Part shown: in pieces, positions 45,668-53,173 of the stretch
Layout: every line of letters starts with the position of its first letter
How positions within the stretch are numbered: position 1 is the first letter of the stretch
Assembly: GCF_014649995.1 (NCBI RefSeq)
Contig: NZ_BMUC01000022.1
Coordinates: 1-64,000 of the forward strand
Direction of reading: 5' to 3'
DNA from: Streptomyces griseoflavus
GTDB lineage: Bacteria > Actinomycetota > Actinomycetes > Streptomycetales > Streptomycetaceae
Length of the DNA: 64,000 nucleotides
Position numbers and translations under genes: made by a program
Notes under the pieces: generated by a model
What the model saw: the letters and a program-made list of their open reading frames with translations, nothing else
Told to the model about the DNA's origin: nothing
Databases searched by the model: none

Positions 45668-46398
45668 CCCTGATCGGCCGCACCCGTGACCGGGGCGTCG
45701 AAACGCTCTCCCTCGACGCCCCGGAACGCCGCAACGCCCTGTCCGCCGCCCTCGTCGGCGAACTCGCCGGCGCGCTCGCCGACGCCGGCCGGGACACCGG
45801 CGTCCGCGCCGTGGTCCTCACCCACACCGGCACCACCTTCAGCGCGGGCGCCGACCTGCGCGACCCGCCCGCCCCCGACGCCCTCGTCGGTCTGCTGCGG
45901 CAGATCGTCGAGCTGCCCGCACCCGTCGTCGCACGGGTCACCGGGCACGTCCGCGCCGGCGGGCTCGGACTCCTCGGCGCCTGCGACATCGCCGTCGCCT
46001 CCCACACGGCGACGTTCGCCTTCACCGAGGTCCGCATCGGGGTCGCCCCGGCCGTCATCTCCCTGCCGCTGCTGCCCCGCACCGACCCGCGGGCGCTGGC
46101 CCGCCACTACCTCACCGGGGAACGCTTCGACACCGCCGAAGCGGCCCGCACCGGCCTGATCACGGCGGCCGGCGAGGACGTGGACGAGGTCCTCGCCCCG
46201 ATCCTCGACGGCCTGCGCCGATCCGCCCCGGAAGCCCTGGCCGAGACGAAACGGCTGCTCACGGCTAAGGTGCTGGAGACCTTCGACCGGGACGCGGCCG
46301 CCCTGACCGCGCTCTCGGCGCGCCTCTTCGCCTCCGCCCACGCGCGCGAGGGGATGACGGCCTTCCTCGAACGACGGGATCCGGAGTGGGTGGTGTGA
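45664..46398 (+). CDS. Enoyl-CoA hydratase/isomerase
   Basis: 244-residue crotonase-fold protein. Oxyanion-hole regions are TTFSAGADLRDP (first, usual SAGxD) and VRAGGLGLLGACDIAVAS (second). Active-site Glu positions are E-rich helix FAFTEVRIGVAPAV and the following segment; residue-level assignment is not certain. In the pathway it would hydrate the carboxylated enoyl-CoA, the role of LiuC/AtuE. GTG start in a GTGA overlap with the ligase gene; stop overlaps the tetR start the same way. Confidence 0.9.
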   Translation: MTLIGRTRDRGVETLSLDAPERRNALSAALVGELAGALADAGRDTGVRAVVLTHTGTTFSAGADLRDPPAPDALVGLLRQIVELPAPVVARVTGHVRAGGLGLLGACDIAVASHTATFAFTEVRIGVAPAVISLPLLPRTDPRALARHYLTGERFDTAEAARTGLITAAGEDVDEVLAPILDGLRRSAPEALAETKRLLTAKVLETFDRDAAALTALSARLFASAHAREGMTAFLERRDPEWVV

Positions 46399-47000
46399 GC
46401 ACGACCGACCGTGCGGAGCGCGTCCCCAAGCAGGACCGCAGCCGGGCCACCCGGCAGCGGCTCCTGGAGGCCGCCGTGGCCTGCCTCGCCGAGCACGGCT
46501 GGGCGGGCTCCACGGTCACCGTCGTCGCCGAACACGCGGGCGTCTCCCGGGGGGCCGCCCAGCACCACTTCCCGACCCGCGAGGACCTGTTCACGGCCGC
46601 CGTCGAGTACGTCGCCGAGGAACGCTCCAACGCGCTGCGCGCCCTCTTCCCGGAGGGCGCCGCCACGGCCGACCGCCGCGCGGTCGTCGAAGCACTCGTC
46701 GGCCTCTACACCGGCCCCGTCTTCCGCGCGGCGCTCCACCTCTGGGTCGCCGCCTCCAACGAGGAACAGCTCCGCCCGCGCGTGACCGAGCTGGAACTGC
46801 GGGTCGGCCGCGAGTCCCACCGCATCGCCGTCGAACTCCTCGACGCCGACGAGTCCCGCCCCGGCGTCCGCGAAACCGTCCAGGGCCTCCTCGACATGGC
46901 CCGCGGCCTGGGCCTGGCCACCCTCCTCACCGACGACACCGCCCGCCGCGAACGCGTGGTGGCCCAGTGGGCGGCCCTGCTGGACGAGACGCTCGGCTGA
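46395..47000 (+). CDS. TetR-family regulator, last gene of the catabolic operon
   Basis: 201-residue TetR regulator. HTH at about residues 15-60: RATRQRLLEAAVACLAEHGWAGSTVTVVAEHAGVSRGAAQHHFPTRE. The C-terminal ligand domain resembles repressors of fatty-acid or acyl-CoA operons. GTG 46395 overlaps the hydratase stop, so regulator and enzymes are coupled; acyl-CoA-responsive autoregulation is the likely logic. Candidate operator: the palindrome before the first gene (36809-36820). It is convergent with pdxH, with a shared terminator. Confidence 0.88.
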   Translation: MSTTDRAERVPKQDRSRATRQRLLEAAVACLAEHGWAGSTVTVVAEHAGVSRGAAQHHFPTREDLFTAAVEYVAEERSNALRALFPEGAATADRRAVVEALVGLYTGPVFRAALHLWVAASNEEQLRPRVTELELRVGRESHRIAVELLDADESRPGVRETVQGLLDMARGLGLATLLTDDTARRERVVAQWAALLDETLG

Positions 47001-47018
47001 GGGCCCGCGGGTACCGCC

Positions 47019-47050
47019 TCCCGCGTGGGGGCGCGGCACTCCACGCGGGA
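47019..47050. terminator. Bidirectional terminator between tetR and pdxH
   Basis: Perfect 10-bp stem TCCCGCGTGG (47019-47028) and CCACGCGGGA (47041-47050), 12-base loop, in the 60-base gap between convergent genes. Confidence 0.8.
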
Positions 47051-47060
47051 ACGCTTCCCC

Positions 47061-47729
47061 TCAGGGGGCGAGCCGCTCCACCCGCCAGCCCCCGCCCGCC
47101 TCGGCGACGTACCGCAGCCGGTCGTGCAGGCGGTTCTCCCTGCCCTGCCAGAACTCCACCGTCCGCGGGGTCACCCGGAAGCCGCCCCAGTGCGGCGGGA
47201 CCGGCACCTGCTCGCCCTCCGGGTAGCGGGCCGCCAGACCGGCGTACGAGGCGTCCAGCTCCGCGCGGCCGGCGATCACCGACGACTGGCCGCTCGCCCA
47301 CGCGCCCAGCTGGGAGCCGTGCGGGCGGGTGCGGAAGTAGGCGGCCGTCTCGTCCCGGCCGGTGCGGCGCGCCGTGCCGGTGACGATCACCTGCCGGGCC
47401 ATCGGGTGCCACGGGAACAGCAGCGAGACGTGCGGGTTCTCCGCCAGGTCACGTCCCTTGCGGGAGCCGTAGTTCGTGTAGAACACGAACCCGTCGCCGT
47501 CGAAGTGCTTCAGCAGCACCGTGCGTGAACTGGGCCGCCCCTCCGCGTCCGCCGTCGAGACGATCACGGCGTTCGGCTCGAACAGGCCGCCGTCCGTCGC
47601 GGCCTGTTGGAACCAGCGGGCGAACTGCTCGACGGGCGTGGCGGCCAGGTCGGTCTCGGAGAGCCCCTCGGACCGGTACTGCTTGCGCATCGCGGCCAGC
47701 TCGAAGGGAACGGCGTCTCGGTCGGTCAC
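47061..47729 (-). CDS. pdxH: Pyridoxamine 5'-phosphate oxidase
   Basis: 222-residue FMN enzyme that oxidises pyridoxamine/pyridoxine 5'-phosphate to PLP. Typical features: [55 protein letters not shown] (FMN/phosphate site), [16 protein letters not shown], and the C-terminal [15 protein letters not shown] with the PLP-binding Arg residues. GTG start at 47727-47729 is chosen for AGGA nine bases upstream; a GTG six codons earlier is possible. Divergent from citrate synthase. Confidence 0.96.
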   Translation of the reverse strand: MTDRDAVPFELAAMRKQYRSEGLSETDLAATPVEQFARWFQQAATDGGLFEPNAVIVSTADAEGRPSSRTVLLKHFDGDGFVFYTNYGSRKGRDLAENPHVSLLFPWHPMARQVIVTGTARRTGRDETAAYFRTRPHGSQLGAWASGQSSVIAGRAELDASYAGLAARYPEGEQVPVPPHWGGFRVTPRTVEFWQGRENRLHDRLRYVAEAGGGWRVERLAP

Positions 47730-47785
47730 GCCGTCATCCTGCCGCACCGGCGCGGCCGCCGGGCACGGTGTCGTACATCACGTGG

Positions 47786-47847
47786 TGGCACTCAGTGCCG
47801 CGACCACTCCCCAAAGATGGCACTCAGGGATATCGTGCAGGCACTGA
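47786..47847. promoter_or_regulatory. Repeated TGGCACT elements in the pdxH-citrate synthase region
   Basis: TGGCACTCAG occurs at 47786-47795 and again at 47818-47827, 32 bases apart (about three helical turns). A third, partial copy AGGCACTGA lies at 47839-47847. The first copy is part of a perfect palindrome GGCACT-C-AGTGCC (47787-47799). A likely activator or repressor site for the citrate synthase gene, 190-230 bases upstream of its start. Confidence 0.5.
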
Positions 47848-48018
47848 TCCGGTTGGGTGACCACCAGCCGGGGCACCACAGGGATGACGTCCCGGACCGC
47901 GAGTCCACACACCGTGACCGCGGATCCACCGGACGCGTCCGCTCGCGCCGACCGGACCGGCACATGGTCGTTCCACCCACAACACCATCTGTCACCCACC
48001 TCACCAAGGAGCCGCCAG

Positions 48019-49119
48019 ATGTCCGACTTCGTACCCGGGCTCGAAGGAGTCGTCGCGTTCGAAACGGAGATCGCCGAACCGGACAAGGAGGGCGGCGCCC
48101 TCCGGTACCGGGGCGTCGACATCGAGGACCTGGTCGGGCACGTCTCCTTCGGCAACGTCTGGGGCCTGCTCGTCGACGGCGCGTTCAACCCCGGGCTGCC
48201 GCCCGCCGAGCCGTTCCCGATCCCGGTGCACTCCGGTGACATCCGCGTCGACGTGCAGTCCGCGCTCGCCATGCTGGCCCCCGTGTGGGGCCTCAAACCG
48301 CTCCTCGACATCGATGCCGAGCAGGCCCGCGACGACCTCGCGCGCGCCGCCGTCATGGCGCTGTCCTACGTCGCCCAGTCCGCGCGCGGCCAGGGCCTGC
48401 CCATGGTGCCGCAGAGCGAGATCGACAAGGCCGACTCCATCGTCGAACGCTTCATGATCCGCTGGCGCGGCGAGCCCGACCCCAAGCACGTCGCCGCCGT
48501 CGACGCCTACTGGACGTCGGCCGCCGAGCACGGCATGAACGCCTCCACCTTCACCGCCCGCGTCATAGCCTCCACCGGCGCGGACGTCGCGGCGGCCCTC
48601 TCCGGAGCCGTGGGCGCCATGTCCGGCCCGCTGCACGGCGGCGCGCCCTCGCGCGTGCTCGGCATGATCGAGGAGATCGAGCGCACCGGGGACGCCGAGG
48701 CGTACGTCAAGCAGGCCCTCGACAAGGGCGAACGCCTCATGGGCTTCGGCCACCGCGTCTACCGCGCGGAGGACCCCCGCGCCCGCGTCCTGCGCCGCAC
48801 CGCCCGTGAACTGGGAGCCCCGCGCTTCGAGGTGGCCGAGGCCCTGGAGAAGGCCGCCCTGGCCGAGCTGCACGCCCGCCGGCCCGACCGGGTGCTCGCC
48901 ACCAACGTCGAGTTCTGGGCGGCCATCGTGCTGGACTTCGCGGAGGTCCCGGCGCACATGTTCACGTCGATGTTCACCTGCGCCCGCACCGCGGGCTGGT
49001 CGGCGCACATCCTGGAGCAGAAGCGCACCGGCCGCCTGGTCCGCCCGTCGGCCCGCTACGTCGGCCCGGGCACCCGCGACCCGCGCGAGATCGAGGGCTT
49101 CGGGGACATCGCCCGCTGA
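48019..49119 (+). CDS. Citrate synthase (type-2-like, citA-type)
   Basis: 366-residue citrate synthase, shorter than the main hexameric enzyme. Active-site blocks: GPLHGGAPSRVLGMI (catalytic His), FGHRVYRAEDPRA near residue 242 (second His) and NVEFWAAIVLDFAEVP (catalytic Asp-equivalent region). It condenses acetyl-CoA and oxaloacetate; methylcitrate synthase activity cannot be excluded. ATG 48019 with AAGGAG at 48006-48011. Own promoter region of 289 bases with repeated elements; a long inverted repeat follows the stop codon. Confidence 0.9.
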   Translation: MSDFVPGLEGVVAFETEIAEPDKEGGALRYRGVDIEDLVGHVSFGNVWGLLVDGAFNPGLPPAEPFPIPVHSGDIRVDVQSALAMLAPVWGLKPLLDIDAEQARDDLARAAVMALSYVAQSARGQGLPMVPQSEIDKADSIVERFMIRWRGEPDPKHVAAVDAYWTSAAEHGMNASTFTARVIASTGADVAAALSGAVGAMSGPLHGGAPSRVLGMIEEIERTGDAEAYVKQALDKGERLMGFGHRVYRAEDPRARVLRRTARELGAPRFEVAEALEKAALAELHARRPDRVLATNVEFWAAIVLDFAEVPAHMFTSMFTCARTAGWSAHILEQKRTGRLVRPSARYVGPGTRDPREIEGFGDIAR

Positions 49120-49572
49120 GCGGGGCCCCGGAAAAGCAGGCGACCCGCGAGTCCGGTTCCTCCCTGGGGAGGGGCCGGCCGGACGTTACCGGCGACTCGC
49201 GGGTCGGGTGACTGCGTTGGATTGGGCCGGTCGCGCGCATCACGCACACGCTGGTCCGGCGCCGAACCGAGTACGGCGGCGGGCTACTGGCCCGCAGCCA
49301 CCTCTTCCGTCCGGTGTTCATACATCTGCCGAACCACCTCCCTTCTGAAGTACCGCCACACTAAGAACCGATCGCCGGTGAATCAACCGTTTTTTTCCGG
49401 CATCCGATGTCCCGTGCCGCGCATGCGTGTTCCCGGTGAGCCGGGGGCGTCGCGCAACGATTTTCCCAATGTTGCGGGAACCCGATGTGCGCTGAGTCAC
49501 GTTCAAGTTGAATGATGGTGAACGAGCGAACCGTCGTGCCGTACGTGCGGACGCAGCCTGCAGGGGGTCCAG
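49120..49572. other. 453-base intergenic region after citrate synthase
   Basis: No gene is supported. It holds the 13-bp inverted repeat 49141-49153/49194-49206, then a rare T7 run (49390-49396) behind a short CGGT...ACCG stem, a CCCGG-TGAG-CCGGG hairpin (49432-49445) and CGCAAC...GTTGCG (49453-49458/49471-49476). The latter part probably carries the promoter of the PAS gene at 49573. Confidence 0.5.
49141..49206 (+). terminator. Long-loop inverted repeat downstream of citrate synthase
   Basis: CGACCCGCGAGTC (49141-49153) is perfectly complementary to GACTCGCGGGTCG (49194-49206). The 40-base loop is itself GC-rich and can form inner pairs (CCTCCC with GGGGAGG). Position, 21 bases after the stop, suits termination or 3' mRNA protection. 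Confidence 0.6.
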
Positions 49573-50967
49573 GTGAGTGCTTCCCGGCGTAGTGGGACCA
49601 CCGACGAGCTGGGGCCGGACGAGCCCGGGCCCGGGCGGGAGGGGTCGGACGGCTCCGACCTCCTCGCCGCGCTGCTCGACGGCATGGACGCCGCCCTGTG
49701 CGCCTTCGACGCGCACGGGACGGTCACGCACTGGAACCGTGAGGCGGAACGGATCCTCGGCTGGAGCGCGGACGAGGCGGTGGGCCGGGCCGGGTTCGCC
49801 GGGTGGGCCGTGCGCAGCGCGGACGCCGAGGAGGTCGAGGCGCGGCTGATGTCGGCCATGGACGCGCCGGGCCGGCAGGTGAACGAGTTCGCGCTGCTGA
49901 CGAAGGACGGCGGCCGGGTGCTGGTGCGCACGCAGTCCGCGGCCGTGCCCGGGCCCGACGGGAAGCCGGCGGGGGTGTACTGCGCGTTCAGCGAGGTGCA
50001 CGCGCAGATCGACCTGGAGCGGTCGATCGCGCTGAGCGAGGCGCTGCTGGACGACGCCAGCTGGGGTGTCGTCCTGGTCGACGCCGACCTGCGCCCCGCC
50101 GTGGTGAACGCGCACGCCGCGCGGGCCCTGGGGGCGGGGCGTACGGCCGTACTGGGCCGGCCGCTGGGGGAGCTGCTGGCGCAGGGTGTGGAGGAGCTGG
50201 AGAGCGCGCTCACCCATGTCCTCGCCGAGGGCGCGCCGCCCGCGCCGGCCGAGTTGTGGGTGAGCGTGCGCGGCCCGGAGGGCGAGCGCCGGCGGTGCTG
50301 GCGCAGCGGGTTCGTGCGGCTGGCGTCACCGCTCGCGGAGGAGCCGGTGCCGCTCGGGGTCGGCTGGCTGTTCCAGGACGTGACGGAGGCCCGGCAGGGC
50401 GAGCAGGAGGCGTCGCTGCTGCGGTTCCGCGCGCAGCAGCTGCACCGTGCGGCGCGCGCGGCGGCGGAGTGCGAGGACCCCGCGGAGGCGGTGACGGTCC
50501 ACCTCGACTTCGCGCTCGCCGGGTTCGCCGACCACGCGCTGATCGACCGGGTGGCCGAGTGCCCCGGGGACGCCGGGTCCGTGCGGCTGGTGCGGATCGC
50601 CGCGACACCGTCCGGCGCGCCGGGGCCGAGCAGGCTGGACGGGCGGGCCGGGCTGCCGGTGCGGTACGCGGAGTCGCACCCCGCGGTGCAGTGCGTGGAG
50701 CGGTCCGGTTCGGTGCGGGCCGGGGCGGGAGCCCTGAGCGCGGAGGACGCGCGGGCGTGGGCGCTGGCGCGGCAGTGGCCGCAGGACGCGGTGCACGCGC
50801 TGTGCACGGTGTTGCGGAGCCGGGGGCGGACGCTCGGTGCTGTGACGTTTCTGCGGGGGGCGGGGCGGCAGGCGTTCGAGCGCTCCGACGCGATGTACGC
50901 GGAGGACGTGGCCGTGCGCATCGCGGCGTCCCTGGACCTCGCGGCCCTCGTCCCGCCGGACCACTGA
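49573..50967 (+). CDS. PAS-domain signalling protein without an output domain
   Basis: 464-residue cytoplasmic protein. PAS 1 spans about residues 32-135 (LLDGMDAALCAFDAHGTVTHWNREAERILGWSADEAVG); PAS 2 about 150-270 (ALLDDASWGVVLVDADLRPAVVN). The C-terminal 180 residues look GAF-like (RVAECPGDAGSVRLVRIA; WPQDAVHALCTVLRSRG; DVAVRIAASLDLAALVPPD). No kinase, PP2C or HTH part exists, unlike many Streptomyces PAS-GAF-SpoIIE proteins. GTG 49573 has AGGGGG nearby. It converges on the SIS gene. Partner and signal unknown. Confidence 0.8.
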   Translation: MSASRRSGTTDELGPDEPGPGREGSDGSDLLAALLDGMDAALCAFDAHGTVTHWNREAERILGWSADEAVGRAGFAGWAVRSADAEEVEARLMSAMDAPGRQVNEFALLTKDGGRVLVRTQSAAVPGPDGKPAGVYCAFSEVHAQIDLERSIALSEALLDDASWGVVLVDADLRPAVVNAHAARALGAGRTAVLGRPLGELLAQGVEELESALTHVLAEGAPPAPAELWVSVRGPEGERRRCWRSGFVRLASPLAEEPVPLGVGWLFQDVTEARQGEQEASLLRFRAQQLHRAARAAAECEDPAEAVTVHLDFALAGFADHALIDRVAECPGDAGSVRLVRIAATPSGAPGPSRLDGRAGLPVRYAESHPAVQCVERSGSVRAGAGALSAEDARAWALARQWPQDAVHALCTVLRSRGRTLGAVTFLRGAGRQAFERSDAMYAEDVAVRIAASLDLAALVPPDH

Positions 50968-50992
50968 GGTCCGCCCCCGCCGCCCCCGGGTG

Positions 50993-51748
50993 TCAGTGGC
51001 GGTAGTAGATCCGGTCGGCGTACTCGTCGAACACCCGGGCGTTCCACTCGTGTCCGCCGTCCACGTTGCCGGAACGCAGCAGCGGCGGCTCGACGCCCCG
51101 CTCCGCCAGGACCGCCGCCGCCGTCGCCATCACGGCCTGCAGCAGCGCCGTCGTGACCACCGTCGACGCGGGAGCGAACGGCGCGGTCACCCCTTCGTGC
51201 GTCAGCTCCGCGTCCCCGACCGCGATCCCCGAGTCCAGTACCAGGTCGCAGTGGTCCTTCAGGAACGTGCCCGAGGAGTGCCGGGACGACGTCTGCGCCG
51301 CGTACGCCACGGACGTCACGCCGACGACCCGCACGCCCAGCTCGCGCGCCCTCACGGCCATCTCCACGGGCAGCGCGTTGCGCCCGGACAGGGAGATGAT
51401 CACCAGCGTGTCGCCCGCGCGGAGCGGCGAGGACTCCAGCACCACGCTCGCGAGCCCGTCGACGCGTTCCAGGGCGGAGCCCAGCGTGGCCGGCCGCACG
51501 TCGACGCCGACGACACCCGGCACCGTGAGCAGGTTCATCAGGGCCAGTCCGCCCGCGCGGTAGACGAGGTCCTGCGCGGCGAGGGAGGAGTGCCCGGCGC
51601 CGAAGGCGAAGAGCCGGCCGCCCTCCACGACGGTGTCGGCGATCAGCGTGCCCGCGGCCTCGACGGACTCGGCCTCCTCGTCACGGATCCGCGCCAGCAG
51701 GCCGATCGCGGCGTCCAGGAACTGACCGGCCGGCGTGCGGTCGCTCAT
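50993..51748 (-). CDS. SIS-domain (UPF0309-type) phosphosugar-binding protein
   Basis: 251-residue SIS-domain protein. Sugar-phosphate binding segments: GRLFAFGAGHSSLAAQDLVYRAGG, and the phosphate loop VIISLSGRNALPVEMAVRARELGVRVVGVTS. The C-terminal WNARVFDEYADRIYYRH is typical of the UPF0309 group. Probably an isomerase or phosphosugar sensor; no RpiR HTH domain is fused. ATG at 51746-51748. It is divergent from the iron regulator gene dmdR1, a neighbour relation I recall also in S. coelicolor. Confidence 0.85.
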   Translation of the reverse strand: MSDRTPAGQFLDAAIGLLARIRDEEAESVEAAGTLIADTVVEGGRLFAFGAGHSSLAAQDLVYRAGGLALMNLLTVPGVVGVDVRPATLGSALERVDGLASVVLESSPLRAGDTLVIISLSGRNALPVEMAVRARELGVRVVGVTSVAYAAQTSSRHSSGTFLKDHCDLVLDSGIAVGDAELTHEGVTAPFAPASTVVTTALLQAVMATAAAVLAERGVEPPLLRSGNVDGGHEWNARVFDEYADRIYYRH

Positions 51749-51978
51749 GCGGCATCCCTTCGCGGGTCGAGTGCTGCGGATCACCGTGCGGTCCGGACCA
51801 GTGCCGTGTCAATACGGCGTCCGGAAGCCCGGTCGCCCGGCGTCGTGGCCTTCCGTTCCCGCGGCGCGGCCCGGTTGTCGGCCGCATGCGTCAGAATTGA
51901 GTCCGGGGCCAGCGCACGCGCCGGTGAGCAGTCCAGCCGCCGGCAGAGCCAATCCGCAGATCTCATCAAGGGGCATGA

Positions 51979-52674
51979 ATGTCCGGACTGATCGACACCA
52001 CGGAGATGTATCTCCGCACCATCCTCGAGCTGGAGGAGGAAGGTGTGGTCCCCATGCGCGCCCGGATCGCCGAGCGGCTCGACCAGAGCGGGCCGACGGT
52101 CAGCCAGACGGTGGCCCGCATGGAGCGCGACGGCCTGGTCTCCGTCGCCCCGGACCGGCACCTGGAGCTCACGGAGGAGGGCCGCCGGCTGGCCACGCGC
52201 GTCATGCGCAAGCACCGCCTCGCCGAGTGTCTCCTGGTCGACGTGATCGGCCTGGAGTGGGAGCAGGTGCACGCCGAGGCCTGCCGCTGGGAGCACGTGA
52301 TGAGCGAGGCCGTCGAGCGCCGCGTGCTGGAGCTGCTGAGGCACCCCACCGAGTCGCCGTACGGCAACCCGATCCCGGGTCTGGAGGAGCTGGGCGAGAA
52401 GGACGGCGCCGATCCGTTCCTCGACGAGGGCATGGTGTCGCTGGCCGAGCTCGACCCGGGCGCCGAGGGCAAGACGGTCGTGGTGCGCCGGATCGGCGAG
52501 CCGATCCAGACGGACGCGCAGCTGATGTACACGCTGCGCCGGGCGGGCGTACAGCCCGGCTCGGTGGTGAGCGTCACCGAGTCGGCCGGCGGTGGGGTGC
52601 TGGTCGGCAGCAGCGGTGAGGCGGCCGAGCTGAAGACGGACGTGGCCTCCCACGTCTTCGTCGCCAAGCCCTGA
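51979..52674 (+). CDS. dmdR1: Iron-dependent repressor DmdR1 (DtxR/IdeR family)
   Basis: 231-residue DtxR/IdeR-family regulator of iron uptake and siderophore genes. N-terminal winged HTH (ARIAERLDQSGPTVSQTVARMERDGLV). All metal ligands known from IdeR are at the same positions: Met10, Cys102, Glu105, His106 (primary site) and His79, Glu83, His98 (ancillary). The C-terminal SH3-like domain is present (VVVRRIGEPIQTDAQLMYTLRRAGVQPGSVV). Full length. The opposite strand has long open frames, relevant because an antiparallel gene (adm) has been reported over S. coelicolor dmdR1. Confidence 0.95.
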   Translation: MSGLIDTTEMYLRTILELEEEGVVPMRARIAERLDQSGPTVSQTVARMERDGLVSVAPDRHLELTEEGRRLATRVMRKHRLAECLLVDVIGLEWEQVHAEACRWEHVMSEAVERRVLELLRHPTESPYGNPIPGLEELGEKDGADPFLDEGMVSLAELDPGAEGKTVVVRRIGEPIQTDAQLMYTLRRAGVQPGSVVSVTESAGGGVLVGSSGEAAELKTDVASHVFVAKP

Positions 52675-52876
52675 CCGCCCGGCCGGGCGGGCGCCCCGCG
52701 CCTTCCGGTGTGAACGTGCCGAATCGGAGATCCGTTGCGTCGAATCGCAGCGCTCGCCGGAACGGCGTGCCAGGCTGTCGCGTGAGGCATATGACCTGAG
52801 GGGCTCTTGGCCGGGCCGACAGCGATGTCATCCCGGCCGGGGAGGGGCGGGACGATGTGCCGTGACCACGTGAGGA

Positions 52877-52902
52877 GCCCCGGCGCCGCACGGCGCCGGG
52901 GC
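52877..52902 (+). terminator. Hairpin terminator downstream of dmdR1
   Basis: GCCCCGGCGCCG (52877-52888) is perfectly complementary to CGGCGCCGGGGC (52891-52902), with a two-base gap that becomes a 4-base loop. It sits about 200 bases after the dmdR1 stop, so a transcript of that length, or a separate small RNA, may end here. Confidence 0.6.
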
Positions 52903-53069
52903 CTGTCCTCCCCTGTGCTGACCCGGAGCCCCGAGCTCCCAGGGTCACTCCCCGCGGACCGTTTTCCCCGAGCGGTCCGCCTCCCGTTGAAGATCTCCCC
53001 CGGGCCGCGGCGGTCAATCCCCGCCGGGTGTCACTCGAACGAGGGGTGTTGCCGGGCAAGAGCGCATTT

Positions 53070-53085
53070 TCGAATACTCATTCGA
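53070..53085. promoter_or_regulatory. LexA-like palindrome in the hydrolase-fold gene promoter
   Basis: TCGAAT-ACTC-ATTCGA is a perfect 6-bp inverted repeat resembling the actinobacterial SOS box TCGAAC-N4-GTTCGA with both inner C/G pairs changed. TAGCCT (53086-53091), a TANNNT -10 candidate, directly follows. The mismatch at conserved positions makes LexA binding uncertain. Confidence 0.4.
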
Positions 53086-53173
53086 TAGCCTGCGCGTGCG
53101 GTTGCGGGCGGCGGGAACAGCAGGGCCAGGACACAGGCAGTGGGCAGGCAGCGAGCTTGGGGGGTGCCAGACC

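Larger units (their letters stand above)
52675..53173. other. 499-base intergenic region between dmdR1 and the hydrolase-fold gene
   Basis: No gene can be supported; short ORFs lack ribosome sites and recognisable products. Contents: a strong GC hairpin at 52877-52902 and a LexA-like palindrome at 53070-53085 just upstream of the next gene. No iron box (TTAGGTTAGSCTAACC-like) was found in this stretch. Confidence 0.5.

Noticed and set aside
52807-53088. 93-codon plus-strand ORF between dmdR1 and the hydrolase-fold gene
   Set aside because: No ribosome site, it runs through the strong hairpin at 52877-52902, and the Arg/Pro/Ser-rich product resembles nothing.
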